A stretch of 64,000 nt of DNA from Kineosporiaceae bacterium SCSIO 59966 (GTDB taxonomy: Bacteria > Actinomycetota > Actinomycetes > Actinomycetales > SCSIO-59966), in assembly GCA_020881835.1 (NCBI GenBank), contig CP052876.1, positions 1-64,000 on the forward strand, in the 5' to 3' direction. How positions within the stretch are numbered: the stretch's first letter is position 1; the number at the start of each line of letters is the position of its first letter. Positions 17,803 to 26,531 of this stretch are shown here, in pieces. Position numbers and translations under genes: made by a program. The notes beneath the pieces were generated by a model, which was not told the DNA's origin, did not search any database, and was given only the letters and a program-made list of their open reading frames with translations.

Positions 17803-19461
17803 CTACCGGACCTCGCCGCGCCGTCCCGGTCGGGCGAACCGGCGCAGCCCGGGCACCCGGCGCAGGACGGCGTCGAGCTCGTCGACGTGGAGCACCCGCA
17901 GCGCGAGCAGGTAGGTCAGGGTGATCGCCGAGCCGGCGAGGAGCGCGGTGCCGAGCGCGCCGGTCCGGCTGGACCAGGTGAGGTCGGACAGCACGGCGGA
18001 GACGCCGACGCCGACGAGTCCGGCGACGGTCCCGGCGGCCAGCAGCCGGACGTGGGTACGGACCACCCGGGCGGTGTCCAGCCCGCCGAGCCGGCGGCGC
18101 AGCAGCACCGCGGACAGCACGGCCCCGACGACGTGCGCGACGCTCATCGCGACCGCCACCCCGACCACCATGGCCCGCGGCGGGAGCAGCGCCCAGGCCA
18201 GCACGTTGCCGACCGACCAGACGGCGACGACCACGGCCTGGACGACGAACGGCGTCCGGGCGTCCTCGAAGGCGTAGAACGCCCGGTTGAGCAGGTACGA
18301 GGCGCTGAACGCCACCAGGCCGAGGGCCATCCCGGCGGCGACCCGGGCGATCGCCTGCGCCTCGGCGTCCGTGGCCTGGGCGCTGATCAGCCGGCCCGCC
18401 GGGCCGGCCAGCACGAGCAGGCCCACCGTCGCCAGCACCGAGGCCACGCCCAGCACCCGCAGCCCGCCGGAGACGTCCCGGCGGACGGCGGCGACGTCCC
18501 CGTCCGCGGCGGCACCGCTCATCCGGGTGAACAGGGCCGTGACGAGGGAGACCGCGATCAGCGAGTGCGGCAGCATGAACAGCAGGTACGCCAGCCCCCA
18601 GGCCGCGTAGCCGGGGGTCTGCGCGGCGAGCTGCGGGGGCAGGTCCTTGGTCGCCTCCCGTGCGGCGGCGGCGATGTTCGTCACGAGCAGGTAGCCCAGC
18701 TGCCCGACCAGGACACCGGCGAACGTCCACGACGCGACCCGGCCCGCCGTCCCCAGACCCATCCCGCGCCACCCGCCCCGCGGACGGAAGCGGAAGCCGG
18801 TCCGGCGCAGCGGGACGACGAGCACCAGCGCCTGCGACACCACGCCGAGGGTGGCCGTGCCAGCCAGTACGGCGATCCGCTCGGGGGTCCAGTCCTCGAC
18901 CGGGTGCGCGGCGGCGCCGGAGCCGAAGAGCGCGACGAACACCAGCAGGCCGCCGATCGCGACGACGTTGTTGAGTGCCGGCGCCCACATGTACGGGCCG
19001 AAGGACCCACGGGCGTTGAGCACCTGGCCGAGCAGCGTGTACAGCCCGTAGAAGAACACCTGGGGCAGGCACCACAGGGCGAAGGCGACGGTGAGCGCGA
19101 GCAGGTCCCCGTCGAAGTCGTTGGCGTACAGCGTCACGACCAGCGGTGCGCCGACGGTGAGCCCGACGGCCAGGGTGAGCAGGACCGCCAGGGCGACCGA
19201 CAGCAGCCGGTCGGTGTACTCCTGGCCGCCGTCGCCGCGCCGGGCCGCCCGCACGATCTGCGGGACCAGGACGGCGTTGAGGACACCGCCGGCGATGAGC
19301 ATGTAGAGGTTGTTCGGGATGGTGTTCGCCAGGGCGAAGGCGTCCGCGGCGGGGGCGTTGACGCCGATCGCCCACGCCAGCACCGCCGCACGGACGAACC
19401 CGAGCACCCGCGAGGTCGCGGTCCCCGCCGCCATCACCGCCGTGGAGCGCAGCAGGCTCAC
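17803..19461 (-). CDS. murJ: Lipid II flippase MurJ (MviN)
   Basis: 552-residue MOP-superfamily transporter with about 14 hydrophobic segments that moves lipid II across the cytoplasmic membrane. Family motifs include TATSRVLGFVRAAVLAWAIG at the N-terminus and ANTIPNNLYMLIAGGVLNA. The C-terminus lacks the fused pseudokinase found in mycobacteria. GTG 19461 overlaps the stop of the DUF6049 gene by 4 bp; a long upstream extension of the frame is antisense to DUF6049 and is not coding. Confidence 0.94.
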   Translation of the reverse strand: MSLLRSTAVMAAGTATSRVLGFVRAAVLAWAIGVNAPAADAFALANTIPNNLYMLIAGGVLNAVLVPQIVRAARRGDGGQEYTDRLLSVALAVLLTLAVGLTVGAPLVVTLYANDFDGDLLALTVAFALWCLPQVFFYGLYTLLGQVLNARGSFGPYMWAPALNNVVAIGGLLVFVALFGSGAAAHPVEDWTPERIAVLAGTATLGVVSQALVLVVPLRRTGFRFRPRGGWRGMGLGTAGRVASWTFAGVLVGQLGYLLVTNIAAAAREATKDLPPQLAAQTPGYAAWGLAYLLFMLPHSLIAVSLVTALFTRMSGAAADGDVAAVRRDVSGGLRVLGVASVLATVGLLVLAGPAGRLISAQATDAEAQAIARVAAGMALGLVAFSASYLLNRAFYAFEDARTPFVVQAVVVAVWSVGNVLAWALLPPRAMVVGVAVAMSVAHVVGAVLSAVLLRRRLGGLDTARVVRTHVRLLAAGTVAGLVGVGVSAVLSDLTWSSRTGALGTALLAGSAITLTYLLALRVLHVDELDAVLRRVPGLRRFARPGRRGEVR

Positions 19462-21500
19462 CGGACCACCCCGGTGGACTCGCTGCGCCGTCGGCCGCGG
19501 CGGATGGTGCGGACCAGGCCGCTCACCAGGACGAGTGCCAGGACGGCGCCGACGACGAGCAGGCCCCGGGTCTCCCAGTCGGCGCGCACCCGCACCGGGA
19601 CGACCACCGGGGACCCCAGCGAGGTGCCGTCGGGCGCGGACAGGGCGATCTCCACCTCGGTGTCGCCGTTCGCCACGGCACGCACCGGGACGGCGACGCG
19701 CTGCGCCCCGCCCGCGTCGACGACGACCTCCACCGGGTCGTCGGCGACCAGCCGCGGGCTGCGCGGCTGTACCGACACGACGACCGACACGTCCTGGTCC
19801 AGCTCGTTGGCGACGGTGACCGGCAGGTCGGCGGCGGCCGACACGACGTTCACCGTGCTGCCCTCGACGACGTGGACGCCGGACACCACCTGCTCGGCCC
19901 GGGCGCCGAGCTCCGCGACGGCGTCCTGCCAGGCGGGCCTGGCCTCCCGCCAGGACACCGACGTGGCCGCCACGGCCGAGGCCTCGGCGGACTCGAGCAC
20001 GTCCTGCGGGCGGCTCAGGGCGGAGGAGACCCGGCGAACCTGTTCCAGCGCCTCCGCGACCTGGCGCAGGCCCTCGGCGGGCAGGGCGGCGGAGCGGCCG
20101 GTGGCGGACTGGCGGACCGCTGCCCGCTCCACCTCGGGCGGGGCGGCGTCGAGCAGCGCGTCGAGGGGGGCCGGACGGGTCCACGGCGTCCCGGTCAGCG
20201 TGGCGAAGGCGTCGGCGGCGGCGTCCGGGGACGGGTCCCACCCGCGGGGCAGGGTGACGAGCAGGTGCGGGACGTCGTCCCCGGCCGCCCGGGCCAGCAC
20301 CGCCGTCTCGGCGGCCAGCCGGGACCGGGCCAGCACGTCGCCGTCGCCGTCCGTCGCGTCGGTGAGCACCGTGGACAGGGAGGTGTCGGCGAGCAGGCCG
20401 TCGAGCCGGTCGGTGCCGGCCGGCACCGTGCTGCGGCCGGAGACCACCGCGTCCGGGTCGAGCGGCGGGTGGGCTCCGGCGCCGAGGACGACGGCGGTGG
20501 CCCCGGCCCGGACGGCGAGGGCGAGGGTCTGCTCGTCCGCCCCGCCCCCGGCCGGCCACGCCGCCTCGGCCCGGACCGGGCTGTCAAGCAGGTCACCGAC
20601 GGCGTCCCGGCCCTGGCGGCGCGCCAGCGCGTAGAGGTCCCCGGCCTGCCCTCCGGCGGCCGCGAGGGCGACCAGGTCCGGGTCCCACTGCGGCAGGGCC
20701 AGCACGTCACGTCCGTCGGCGGCGTCCCGGGCCGCGGCCAGCCACTGCTGGCCGGCCGGGGTGTCCGCCGCCGAGCGGAGCAGGCCGGGGTCGACCGCCC
20801 ACGCGGCGTGCGACGGCGAGGTCGCGGCGAGCAGGCGCCCGAGCCGACCGTCGTCGGCGGTGAGCGCGTCCACGGCGGACGCCGGCAGGCGGGCGCTCGC
20901 CACGTCAGGGGGGCCCGCGGTCACCGGGACGAGCACCGACAGCGGCATCCGCTCGTCCGCCGGGACCTCCTCGCGGGGGTCCCAGACGGTGAACGCGCGG
21001 GCCACCGCCGCCTGCTCGAAGCTCGGGCGGCGCAGCACCTCCAGGGTCAGGCCGCGCGGTCCCCAGGCCACCGCGGCGGTGGACAGCCCGAGGGCCTCGG
21101 CCGGTGCGCTCAGGGTGATCCCGGCGGTGCCGCCCGGCGGGAGCTCGTCGATCCGGGTCTCCGCGAGCGGCTGGTTGCCCGCTCGGATGCCCGACCGGTT
21201 CTGCGCCCACGCGTCGACGGCGTCCCGGGTGGGCAGCCGCACGGTGTAGGCCTGCAGGCGGACGAGCAGGTCGGTGGCGGCGACCCCACCGGTGTTGCGC
21301 AGGGTCGCGGTCACCGCCACCTCCCCGCCGGGGCGCAGCACGGTGGGGGTCACCTCGTGGACGTCGAGGACGATCCGGTCGCCGACCGGAGCCGGGTCCT
21401 GCGGTGGGGCGGGGACACCGTCTTGTCCCGCCGCCGGCACCGTGGCGGGCAGGACGGTGAGCAGCGCGAGCACCACGACGAGCAGCAGGCGGCCCCTCAT
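19458..21500 (-). CDS. DUF6049 family secreted/membrane-anchored protein
   Basis: 680-residue protein with a signal peptide (MRGRLLLVVVLALLTVLPATVPA cleavage region 1-25), a large external domain that begins with an Ig-like stretch (VTPTVLRPGGEVAVTATLRN), and a C-terminal transmembrane helix (LLVVGAVLALVLVSGLV) with a basic tail. It matches the conserved actinobacterial protein upstream of murJ (Rv3909 in M. tuberculosis). Its biochemical role is unknown; strict linkage to murJ suggests an envelope function. It overlaps murJ by 4 bp and follows the NUDIX gene by 10 bp. Confidence 0.85.
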   Translation of the reverse strand: MRGRLLLVVVLALLTVLPATVPAAGQDGVPAPPQDPAPVGDRIVLDVHEVTPTVLRPGGEVAVTATLRNTGGVAATDLLVRLQAYTVRLPTRDAVDAWAQNRSGIRAGNQPLAETRIDELPPGGTAGITLSAPAEALGLSTAAVAWGPRGLTLEVLRRPSFEQAAVARAFTVWDPREEVPADERMPLSVLVPVTAGPPDVASARLPASAVDALTADDGRLGRLLAATSPSHAAWAVDPGLLRSAADTPAGQQWLAAARDAADGRDVLALPQWDPDLVALAAAGGQAGDLYALARRQGRDAVGDLLDSPVRAEAAWPAGGGADEQTLALAVRAGATAVVLGAGAHPPLDPDAVVSGRSTVPAGTDRLDGLLADTSLSTVLTDATDGDGDVLARSRLAAETAVLARAAGDDVPHLLVTLPRGWDPSPDAAADAFATLTGTPWTRPAPLDALLDAAPPEVERAAVRQSATGRSAALPAEGLRQVAEALEQVRRVSSALSRPQDVLESAEASAVAATSVSWREARPAWQDAVAELGARAEQVVSGVHVVEGSTVNVVSAAADLPVTVANELDQDVSVVVSVQPRSPRLVADDPVEVVVDAGGAQRVAVPVRAVANGDTEVEIALSAPDGTSLGSPVVVPVRVRADWETRGLLVVGAVLALVLVSGLVRTIRRGRRRSESTGVVR

Positions 21501-21510
21501 CGCCTGGCCG

Positions 21511-21996
21511 TCACGCACTGTCCGCGAGCAGCGCGGTCGCAGCCCGGGCGATCCTCCGCTCGTTGGCGAAGGCCAGCCGGGACCCGAGCTCGTCGATCGG
21601 CACCCACTCGACGTCGACCGCCTCGGCGTCCGGGTCCCCCTCCACGGTGAGGCGACCCCCCGTCGCCTCCAGCAGGTAGTGGTGCACGGTCTTGTGGATC
21701 CTGCGGCCCTCGACCGCGAACCAGTAGTCGATGGTGCCGAGATCGCCGACCACTCGGCCGCGGATGCCGGTCTCCTCCTCGATCTCCCGGACGGCCGCCT
21801 GCTCAGGCGTCTCGGCGCCCTCGAGGTGACCCTTCGGTAGGCACCACTCGAGCCGCCCGGCCCGGTTGACCCGCGCGATGACGGCCACGGTCGGCGGGCT
21901 GGCGGCGAGGTCGACGACCAGCCCGCCCGCCGAGGTCTCCTCGACCGTGCGCCAACGGCCGCCACGGGGCCGGGCTCGACGGGGGGCGGCGGGCAT
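21511..21996 (-). CDS. NUDIX hydrolase (MutT4-like)
   Basis: 161-residue NUDIX pyrophosphohydrolase. The Nudix box is intact: GHLEGAETPEQAAVREIEEETG fits GX5EX7REUXEEXGU, with metal-binding glutamates in REIEEETG. It corresponds to Rv3908 (MutT4), placed between pcnA and the DUF6049 gene. The substrate is not evident; mycobacterial MutT4 has been linked to nucleotide-pool sanitation. ATG 21996 is chosen; a GTG a few codons upstream is possible. It is first gene of the leftward murJ-sigM cluster and divergent from pcnA. Confidence 0.9.
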   Translation of the reverse strand: MPAAPRRARPRGGRWRTVEETSAGGLVVDLAASPPTVAVIARVNRAGRLEWCLPKGHLEGAETPEQAAVREIEEETGIRGRVVGDLGTIDYWFAVEGRRIHKTVHHYLLEATGGRLTVEGDPDAEAVDVEWVPIDELGSRLAFANERRIARAATALLADSA

Positions 21997-22071
21997 GCGG
22001 CTCACTGTAACCAGCGGCCCTGCCGCGGCCCTGGTCCGACGTCCCGGCCCGGTCTGGCAGGCTTGGACGTC

Positions 22072-23586
22072 GTGCCCCAGCAGAGCTCGACCCCCGGCCA
22101 GACCGGTGACGTGGCCCCCGACCCGGTCCGTGCGGCGTTCGAGGCCGCCCGGGCGGACGCCGTCGCAGCCGTGCTCCGCAACGCGCCGGTGGTCGTCGAG
22201 CTGGGCGAGCTGTTCTCCCGGGCCGGGCACGAGGTGGCCCTGGTCGGCGGGCCGGTGCGGGACGCGCTGCTCGGGCGCCTCGGCGACTCGGTGTTCGACC
22301 TCGACCTGGCCACCAGCGCGCGCCCGGAGGAGACCCTCGCGCTGCTGGCGCCGTGGGCGGACGCGCACTGGGACATCGGTCGGGAGTTCGGCACCATCGG
22401 CGCCCGCAAGGGCGACCTCGTCGTCGAGGTCACCACCTACCGGTCCGAGGTGTACGACCCGTCCTCCCGCAAGCCCGTCGTCGCCTACGGGGACACCCTC
22501 GAGGGCGACCTGTCCCGGCGCGACTTCACCATCAACGCGATGGCCCTGCGGCTGCCCGAGATGGAGTTCGTCGACCCGTTCGACGGGACGACGGACCTGG
22601 CCCGGGGGCTGCTGCGGACGCCAGGGTCGCCCGAGCAGTCCTTCGACGACGACCCGCTGCGGATGATGCGCGCGGCCCGGTTCGCCGCCCAGCTCGGCGT
22701 CCGGGTGGCCCCGGACGTGCTCGCGGCGATCCAGGCGATGGCCGGCCGGATCGAGATCGTCTCGGCCGAGCGGGTGCGCACCGAGCTGGAGAAGCTCGTG
22801 CTCGCCCGGGACCCGCGAGCCGGCCTCGAGCTCATGGTCTCCACCGGCCTGGCCGACCACGTGCTGCCCGAGCTGCCGGCGCTGCGGCTGGAGATCGACG
22901 AGCACCACCGGCACAAGGACGTCTACCAGCACACCCTGACCGTGCTGGACCAGGCGATCGCCCTCGAGGACGGCCCCGAGGGGCCGGTCCCCGGGCCGGA
23001 CCTCGTGCTGCGGCTGGCCGCGATCTTCCACGACGTCGGCAAGCCGGCGACCCGACGCTTCGAGCCCGGCGGCGGCGTCTCCTTCCACCACCACGAGGTG
23101 GTCGGTGCGAAGCTCACCGCCAAGCGGATGAAGGCGCTGCGGTTCGACAAGAGCACGATCAACCAGGTGTCGACGCTGGTGGCGCTGCACCTGCGCTTCC
23201 ACGGGTACAGCGAGGGGCGGTGGACGGACTCCGCGGTCCGCCGGTACGTCGCCGACGCCGGTCCGCTGCTCGAGCGCCTGCACCGGCTGACCCGCGCGGA
23301 CTGCACCACCCGCAACCAGCGCAAGGCGGCCCGGCTGTCCCGTGCCTACGACGACCTCGAGCAGCGGATCGCCGAGCTGCGCCAGCGCGAGGAGCTGGCA
23401 GCGGCACGCCCCGACCTGGACGGCAACCAGATCATGGAGATCCTCGGGGTGCGACCGGGCCCGGTCGTCGGCCGCGCCTACAAGCACCTGCTCGAGCTGC
23501 GGCTCGACCGGGGGCCGATGAGCGAGGAGGAGGCCCGGGCCGCGCTGCTGGAGTGGTGGGCGCAGCAGCCCGAGTCCCGGTCCTGA
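22072..23586 (+). CDS. pcnA: CCA tRNA nucleotidyltransferase
   Basis: 504-residue class II nucleotidyltransferase that adds or repairs the tRNA 3' CCA. The head domain shows VGGPVRDALLGR (GGxVRD) and the catalytic DxD in VFDLDLATSA; the ERhxxExxK-like AERVRTELEKLV follows. A C-terminal HD domain has HRHKDVYQHTLTVLD and AAIFHDVGKPATR, which suggests phosphohydrolase activity as well. GTG 22072 lies about 10 bp after GGCAGG; TTG 22063 is the alternative. Divergent from the NUDIX gene, 75 bp away, as in mycobacteria. Confidence 0.94.
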   Translation: MPQQSSTPGQTGDVAPDPVRAAFEAARADAVAAVLRNAPVVVELGELFSRAGHEVALVGGPVRDALLGRLGDSVFDLDLATSARPEETLALLAPWADAHWDIGREFGTIGARKGDLVVEVTTYRSEVYDPSSRKPVVAYGDTLEGDLSRRDFTINAMALRLPEMEFVDPFDGTTDLARGLLRTPGSPEQSFDDDPLRMMRAARFAAQLGVRVAPDVLAAIQAMAGRIEIVSAERVRTELEKLVLARDPRAGLELMVSTGLADHVLPELPALRLEIDEHHRHKDVYQHTLTVLDQAIALEDGPEGPVPGPDLVLRLAAIFHDVGKPATRRFEPGGGVSFHHHEVVGAKLTAKRMKALRFDKSTINQVSTLVALHLRFHGYSEGRWTDSAVRRYVADAGPLLERLHRLTRADCTTRNQRKAARLSRAYDDLEQRIAELRQREELAAARPDLDGNQIMEILGVRPGPVVGRAYKHLLELRLDRGPMSEEEARAALLEWWAQQPESRS

Positions 23587-23688
23587 CCCGGCCGGTCCTG
23601 TCCTCCACAGCCCCCGGCCACGTCCCGTCGTCCACAGCCCGGGACCGGTGACCCGTCCCGTCCGCCGGTTCGGTCCACGCTCGCCGGC

Positions 23689-25251
23689 ATGGCGGACACG
23701 GACAGGGACGACGTGGGGAGCCGGCGGCTGCTCCGGCTGGTGTGGGCGCTGCTCGTCGCGGTCGCCAGCGTGCTGGGGCTCGGCGCCACCGGGGTCTGGG
23801 CCCAGGTGGACGAGCGGAACCGAGGTCCCGGTCTGGCCCACCCGGCGACGTGGCTGGGCAGCCACGGCACGTTCGGCGGTGACCCGTGGGCGTGGTGCGT
23901 CGACGCAGGCCGGGCCGCCCCCGAGCCGGGCTTCACCTGGACCGGCCGGCCGCTCGAGGCGCCCCGCACCAGCTACCTGCTGACCCGGTACGCGGCCCAG
24001 GAGACCGACGAGGTCCACGCCGCGCTCGCCTACCTCGTGCACACCTCCGCGGAGCTGCCGCACGACCCCCGCACGCGGGTACCGTCCGAGCCGCCGACCC
24101 TGCACGGGGTGGACCTGGGCCCCACGGTGCGCGCCCTGGCCGCGGAGGCGGCCGCAGCCGCGGGGCCCTACGACCTCCAGGTGTCCCTCGACGTCGACCC
24201 GCAGGCCCGGTCTGCGACGGCCCGGGTGCTGCTGGCCAGCGCCTCCGGCGCCCCGGTCGCCGGGTGGCCGGTCGACGTGACCGTCACGGGCCCGGCCGAA
24301 CCGGCCGGGGACGGCGGGGACGCTGGGGGCACCGAGGAGCCGCGGGTGTCCGCAACTCGCCCGCTCGAGGTGCCTCTGCGCCTCACCGGGGACGGCACGG
24401 TCACCGTGGCGGCGAAGGCCACGGTGCCGGCCGGCACGGTCACGCTGCACACCGCCGACCGGGCCGGCGTGCAGCGCGTGGTCACCCCGGTGCCACCGGT
24501 CCCGGTGACCGGGCAGGCCACCGCGGACGTGCTGCTGCCGTTCGCGCCGTCCGTGGTGACCCGCACCTCCGCGGAGCGCGTCACGGCCGGGACGCCGGTC
24601 ACCGACCACCTCGAGGTCGGCCTCGTCGAGGGGACGTGGCCCGACGGCCACGCCGTGGTCGTCACCTCGACGCTGTGGGGACCGTTCCCCGAGGCCCCGG
24701 CACCGGCACCGGAGGCACCCCCGGGCGCACCGGCAGTGGGCACGGTGGAGACCGTGGTGACCGGCCCGGGCAGGTACGAGACCCCGCCGCTCACGCCGGA
24801 GCACCCGGGCTGGTACGTCTGGACCGAGCGGGTGCCCGCTGACGAGCGGCAGCCCGGGTGGGCCGGCCGGTTCGGGCTGGCCGCCGAGACGACGCTCGTC
24901 GAGGCGCCCGCGCCACCGGAGCCGACCGTGCCCCCGGTGCCGGAGGGCGCACCGCCGCCGAGCCCGGCACCTCCCGAGGCCACGGCACCGCCGCAGGTGC
25001 CCGCACCGCCGGAGGCGTCAGCCCCACCGGAGGTGTCAGCCCCACCGGAGGCGACGGTTCCCCCGGCCGTGCCCGAGCTGCCGCGCACCGGCGGTGTCGC
25101 GGTGGTCCCGGCCATCGCCGGCGCAGCCCTCGTCGGGCTCGGGATCAGCGCCCTGGCCGCAGCAGGTGCCGGTAGGCCAGCCCCGCCCCGGCGTACCAGA
25201 GGGCGATACCGGCGTACAACCAGCGGGCGTACCCGTCGTCCGGGACGATGA
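23689..25251 (+). CDS. LPXTG-anchored surface protein
   Basis: 520-residue secreted protein. The N-terminus is a signal/anchor (RLLRLVWALLVAVASVLGLG, about 13-33). A Cys-containing N-terminal domain (PWAWCVDAGR... to AALAYLVHTS) loosely resembles adhesin thioester domains. Middle domains look like beta-rich repeats (VTVTGPAEPAG, VTRTSAERVTAGTPVTDHLEV). Near the end a Pro/Ala/Glu-rich spacer with repeated APPEAS/APPEVS/APPEAT units leads to the sorting signal LPRTGG, a hydrophobic helix and an Arg-rich tail. No sortase gene is in the window. The last 107 bp overlap the end of the convergent MFS gene. Confidence 0.75.
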   Translation: MADTDRDDVGSRRLLRLVWALLVAVASVLGLGATGVWAQVDERNRGPGLAHPATWLGSHGTFGGDPWAWCVDAGRAAPEPGFTWTGRPLEAPRTSYLLTRYAAQETDEVHAALAYLVHTSAELPHDPRTRVPSEPPTLHGVDLGPTVRALAAEAAAAAGPYDLQVSLDVDPQARSATARVLLASASGAPVAGWPVDVTVTGPAEPAGDGGDAGGTEEPRVSATRPLEVPLRLTGDGTVTVAAKATVPAGTVTLHTADRAGVQRVVTPVPPVPVTGQATADVLLPFAPSVVTRTSAERVTAGTPVTDHLEVGLVEGTWPDGHAVVVTSTLWGPFPEAPAPAPEAPPGAPAVGTVETVVTGPGRYETPPLTPEHPGWYVWTERVPADERQPGWAGRFGLAAETTLVEAPAPPEPTVPPVPEGAPPPSPAPPEATAPPQVPAPPEASAPPEVSAPPEATVPPAVPELPRTGGVAVVPAIAGAALVGLGISALAAAGAGRPAPPRRTRGRYRRTTSGRTRRPGR

Positions 25252-26431
25252 GCACCGAGAGCGCGGCGGCCCCGACGAAGGCGGCGTTGTAGATGGCGTC
25301 GTAGAGCACGAACACCCGCCCGCGGAAGGCGTCGTCCACCTCGTGCTGGACGATCGTGTCCACGCTGATCTTCAGTCCTTGCGCGGCCAGCCCCAGCACC
25401 AGGCCGACGACGACGGCCCAGGCGGTCGAGACACCGACGACGAGCGTGGCCTGGGTGGCGGCGGCCAGCAGCAGGGTCGCGCTGACCCACGCGGGGGCGC
25501 CGAGCCGCCGGACCACCACCGGCGTGACCACCGCCGCCGCCACGAACCCCACCCCGGACGCCGCGACGACCACGCCCAGCGTGGCCAGCGCGGCGTCCGG
25601 GTCGCCGGGCGGGTTCAGCCGGTTCCGGGACAGCAGGATGAGTGCGATGAACGTCACGGCGAAGGCGAGCCGGTGTGCTCCCACCGACAGCAGCGACCAG
25701 CCCGCGACCGGCCGGTCGCGGACGTGCCGGACGCCGGCGACGAGATCGGCGACGAGCCGGCGCAGCGCCTCGGCCGCGGACACTCGCTCCGGTTCGTCGG
25801 GCCCCAGGCTCCGCCGCCCCAGCCGGGTGGCCAGCAGGGCCGCCGTCAGGCACACCGCGACGACGACCCCGAGGAGCTGGGCGTCGCCGGTGTCGCCGTC
25901 CGGGAAGGCGGGGCGCACGGCGAACCCCACGGTCGCCCCGACGAAGGCGCTGGCACTGCCGATCGTCGGGCTCACCGCGTTCGCCGTCACCAGCCGGTCG
26001 GCGGCCACGACGTGCGGCAGGGCGGCGGACAGCGCCGCGAGCAGGAACCGGTTGACCGACAGGGCCAGCAGCACGAGCCCGTAGAGCACCGGACCGGTCC
26101 CGAGCTCGACCAGCGCCCACCCGGTCGCCGTGACGGTCACCGCCCGGACGACGTTCCCCCAGACGAGGACCTGCCGGCGCTGCCAGCGGTCCAGCAGCAC
26201 CCCCGCCCACGGTCCGACCAGGGTGAACGGCAGGAGCAGGACGGCGAACGCCGAGGCGACCCCGGCGGTCGTGGCCTGTCGCTCCGGGGAGAAGAAGAAC
26301 AGCGACGCCAGCGCCACCTGCATCAGCCCGTCGCTGCCCTGGCTCGTCACCCGGACGGCGAGCAGCCGGCGGAACCCCGGTCCGGCGAGGACGGCACGCA
26401 GGTCGCCGAGGGCGGTGCCGGGAGGGGTCAC
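25145..26431 (-). CDS. MFS transporter (MFS_3/enterobactin-exporter-like)
   Basis: 428-residue major facilitator with 12 predicted helices. It resembles the EntS/MFS_3 group, shown by SQGSDGLMQVALASLFFFSPERQA and VLLLPFTLVGPWAGVLLDRWQRRQVLVWGN (the conserved DRxxRR loop after helix 2). The substrate is unknown; relatives export siderophores or drugs. The GTG at 26431 is the plausible start. Its 3' end overlaps the LPXTG protein gene tail-to-tail by 107 bp. Confidence 0.8.
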   Translation of the reverse strand: MTPPGTALGDLRAVLAGPGFRRLLAVRVTSQGSDGLMQVALASLFFFSPERQATTAGVASAFAVLLLPFTLVGPWAGVLLDRWQRRQVLVWGNVVRAVTVTATGWALVELGTGPVLYGLVLLALSVNRFLLAALSAALPHVVAADRLVTANAVSPTIGSASAFVGATVGFAVRPAFPDGDTGDAQLLGVVVAVCLTAALLATRLGRRSLGPDEPERVSAAEALRRLVADLVAGVRHVRDRPVAGWSLLSVGAHRLAFAVTFIALILLSRNRLNPPGDPDAALATLGVVVAASGVGFVAAAVVTPVVVRRLGAPAWVSATLLLAAATQATLVVGVSTAWAVVVGLVLGLAAQGLKISVDTIVQHEVDDAFRGRVFVLYDAIYNAAFVGAAALSVLIVPDDGYARWLYAGIALWYAGAGLAYRHLLRPGR

Positions 26432-26464
26432 GCGGTCAACCTAGGGGCGGCCGGTGCGCGCGAC

Positions 26465-26502
26465 GGCGCCCGGGCGGGTCCGCCGGGACCCACCCGGGCG
26501 CC
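26465..26502 (-). terminator. Terminator hairpin after ino1
   Basis: Arms of 17 bases at 26465-26481 and 26486-26502 with a 4-base loop. On the minus-strand RNA the only non-Watson-Crick pair is a G-U. It lies 30 bp downstream of the leftward ino1 stop. No U-tract follows, as is usual in high-GC actinobacteria. Confidence 0.65.
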
Positions 26503-26531
26503 GGGTGCCGCGGGTCAGCTGCGGTGCCGCC

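Noticed and set aside
17566-20634. 1022-codon plus-strand frame opposite murJ and DUF6049
   Set aside because: Repetitive Arg/Gly/Asp composition typical of GC-rich antisense frames; murJ and DUF6049 on the other strand are clearly real.
23587-23688. DnaA boxes after pcnA (CTCCACAGCC, GTCCACAGCC)
   Set aside because: Only six or seven bases match the consensus, in a short GC-rich spacer; not more than chance.
21511-24804. 1097-codon fused frame ending in the NUDIX protein
   Set aside because: Only the final 161 residues are a NUDIX enzyme; the rest is antisense to pcnA and the LPXTG gene.
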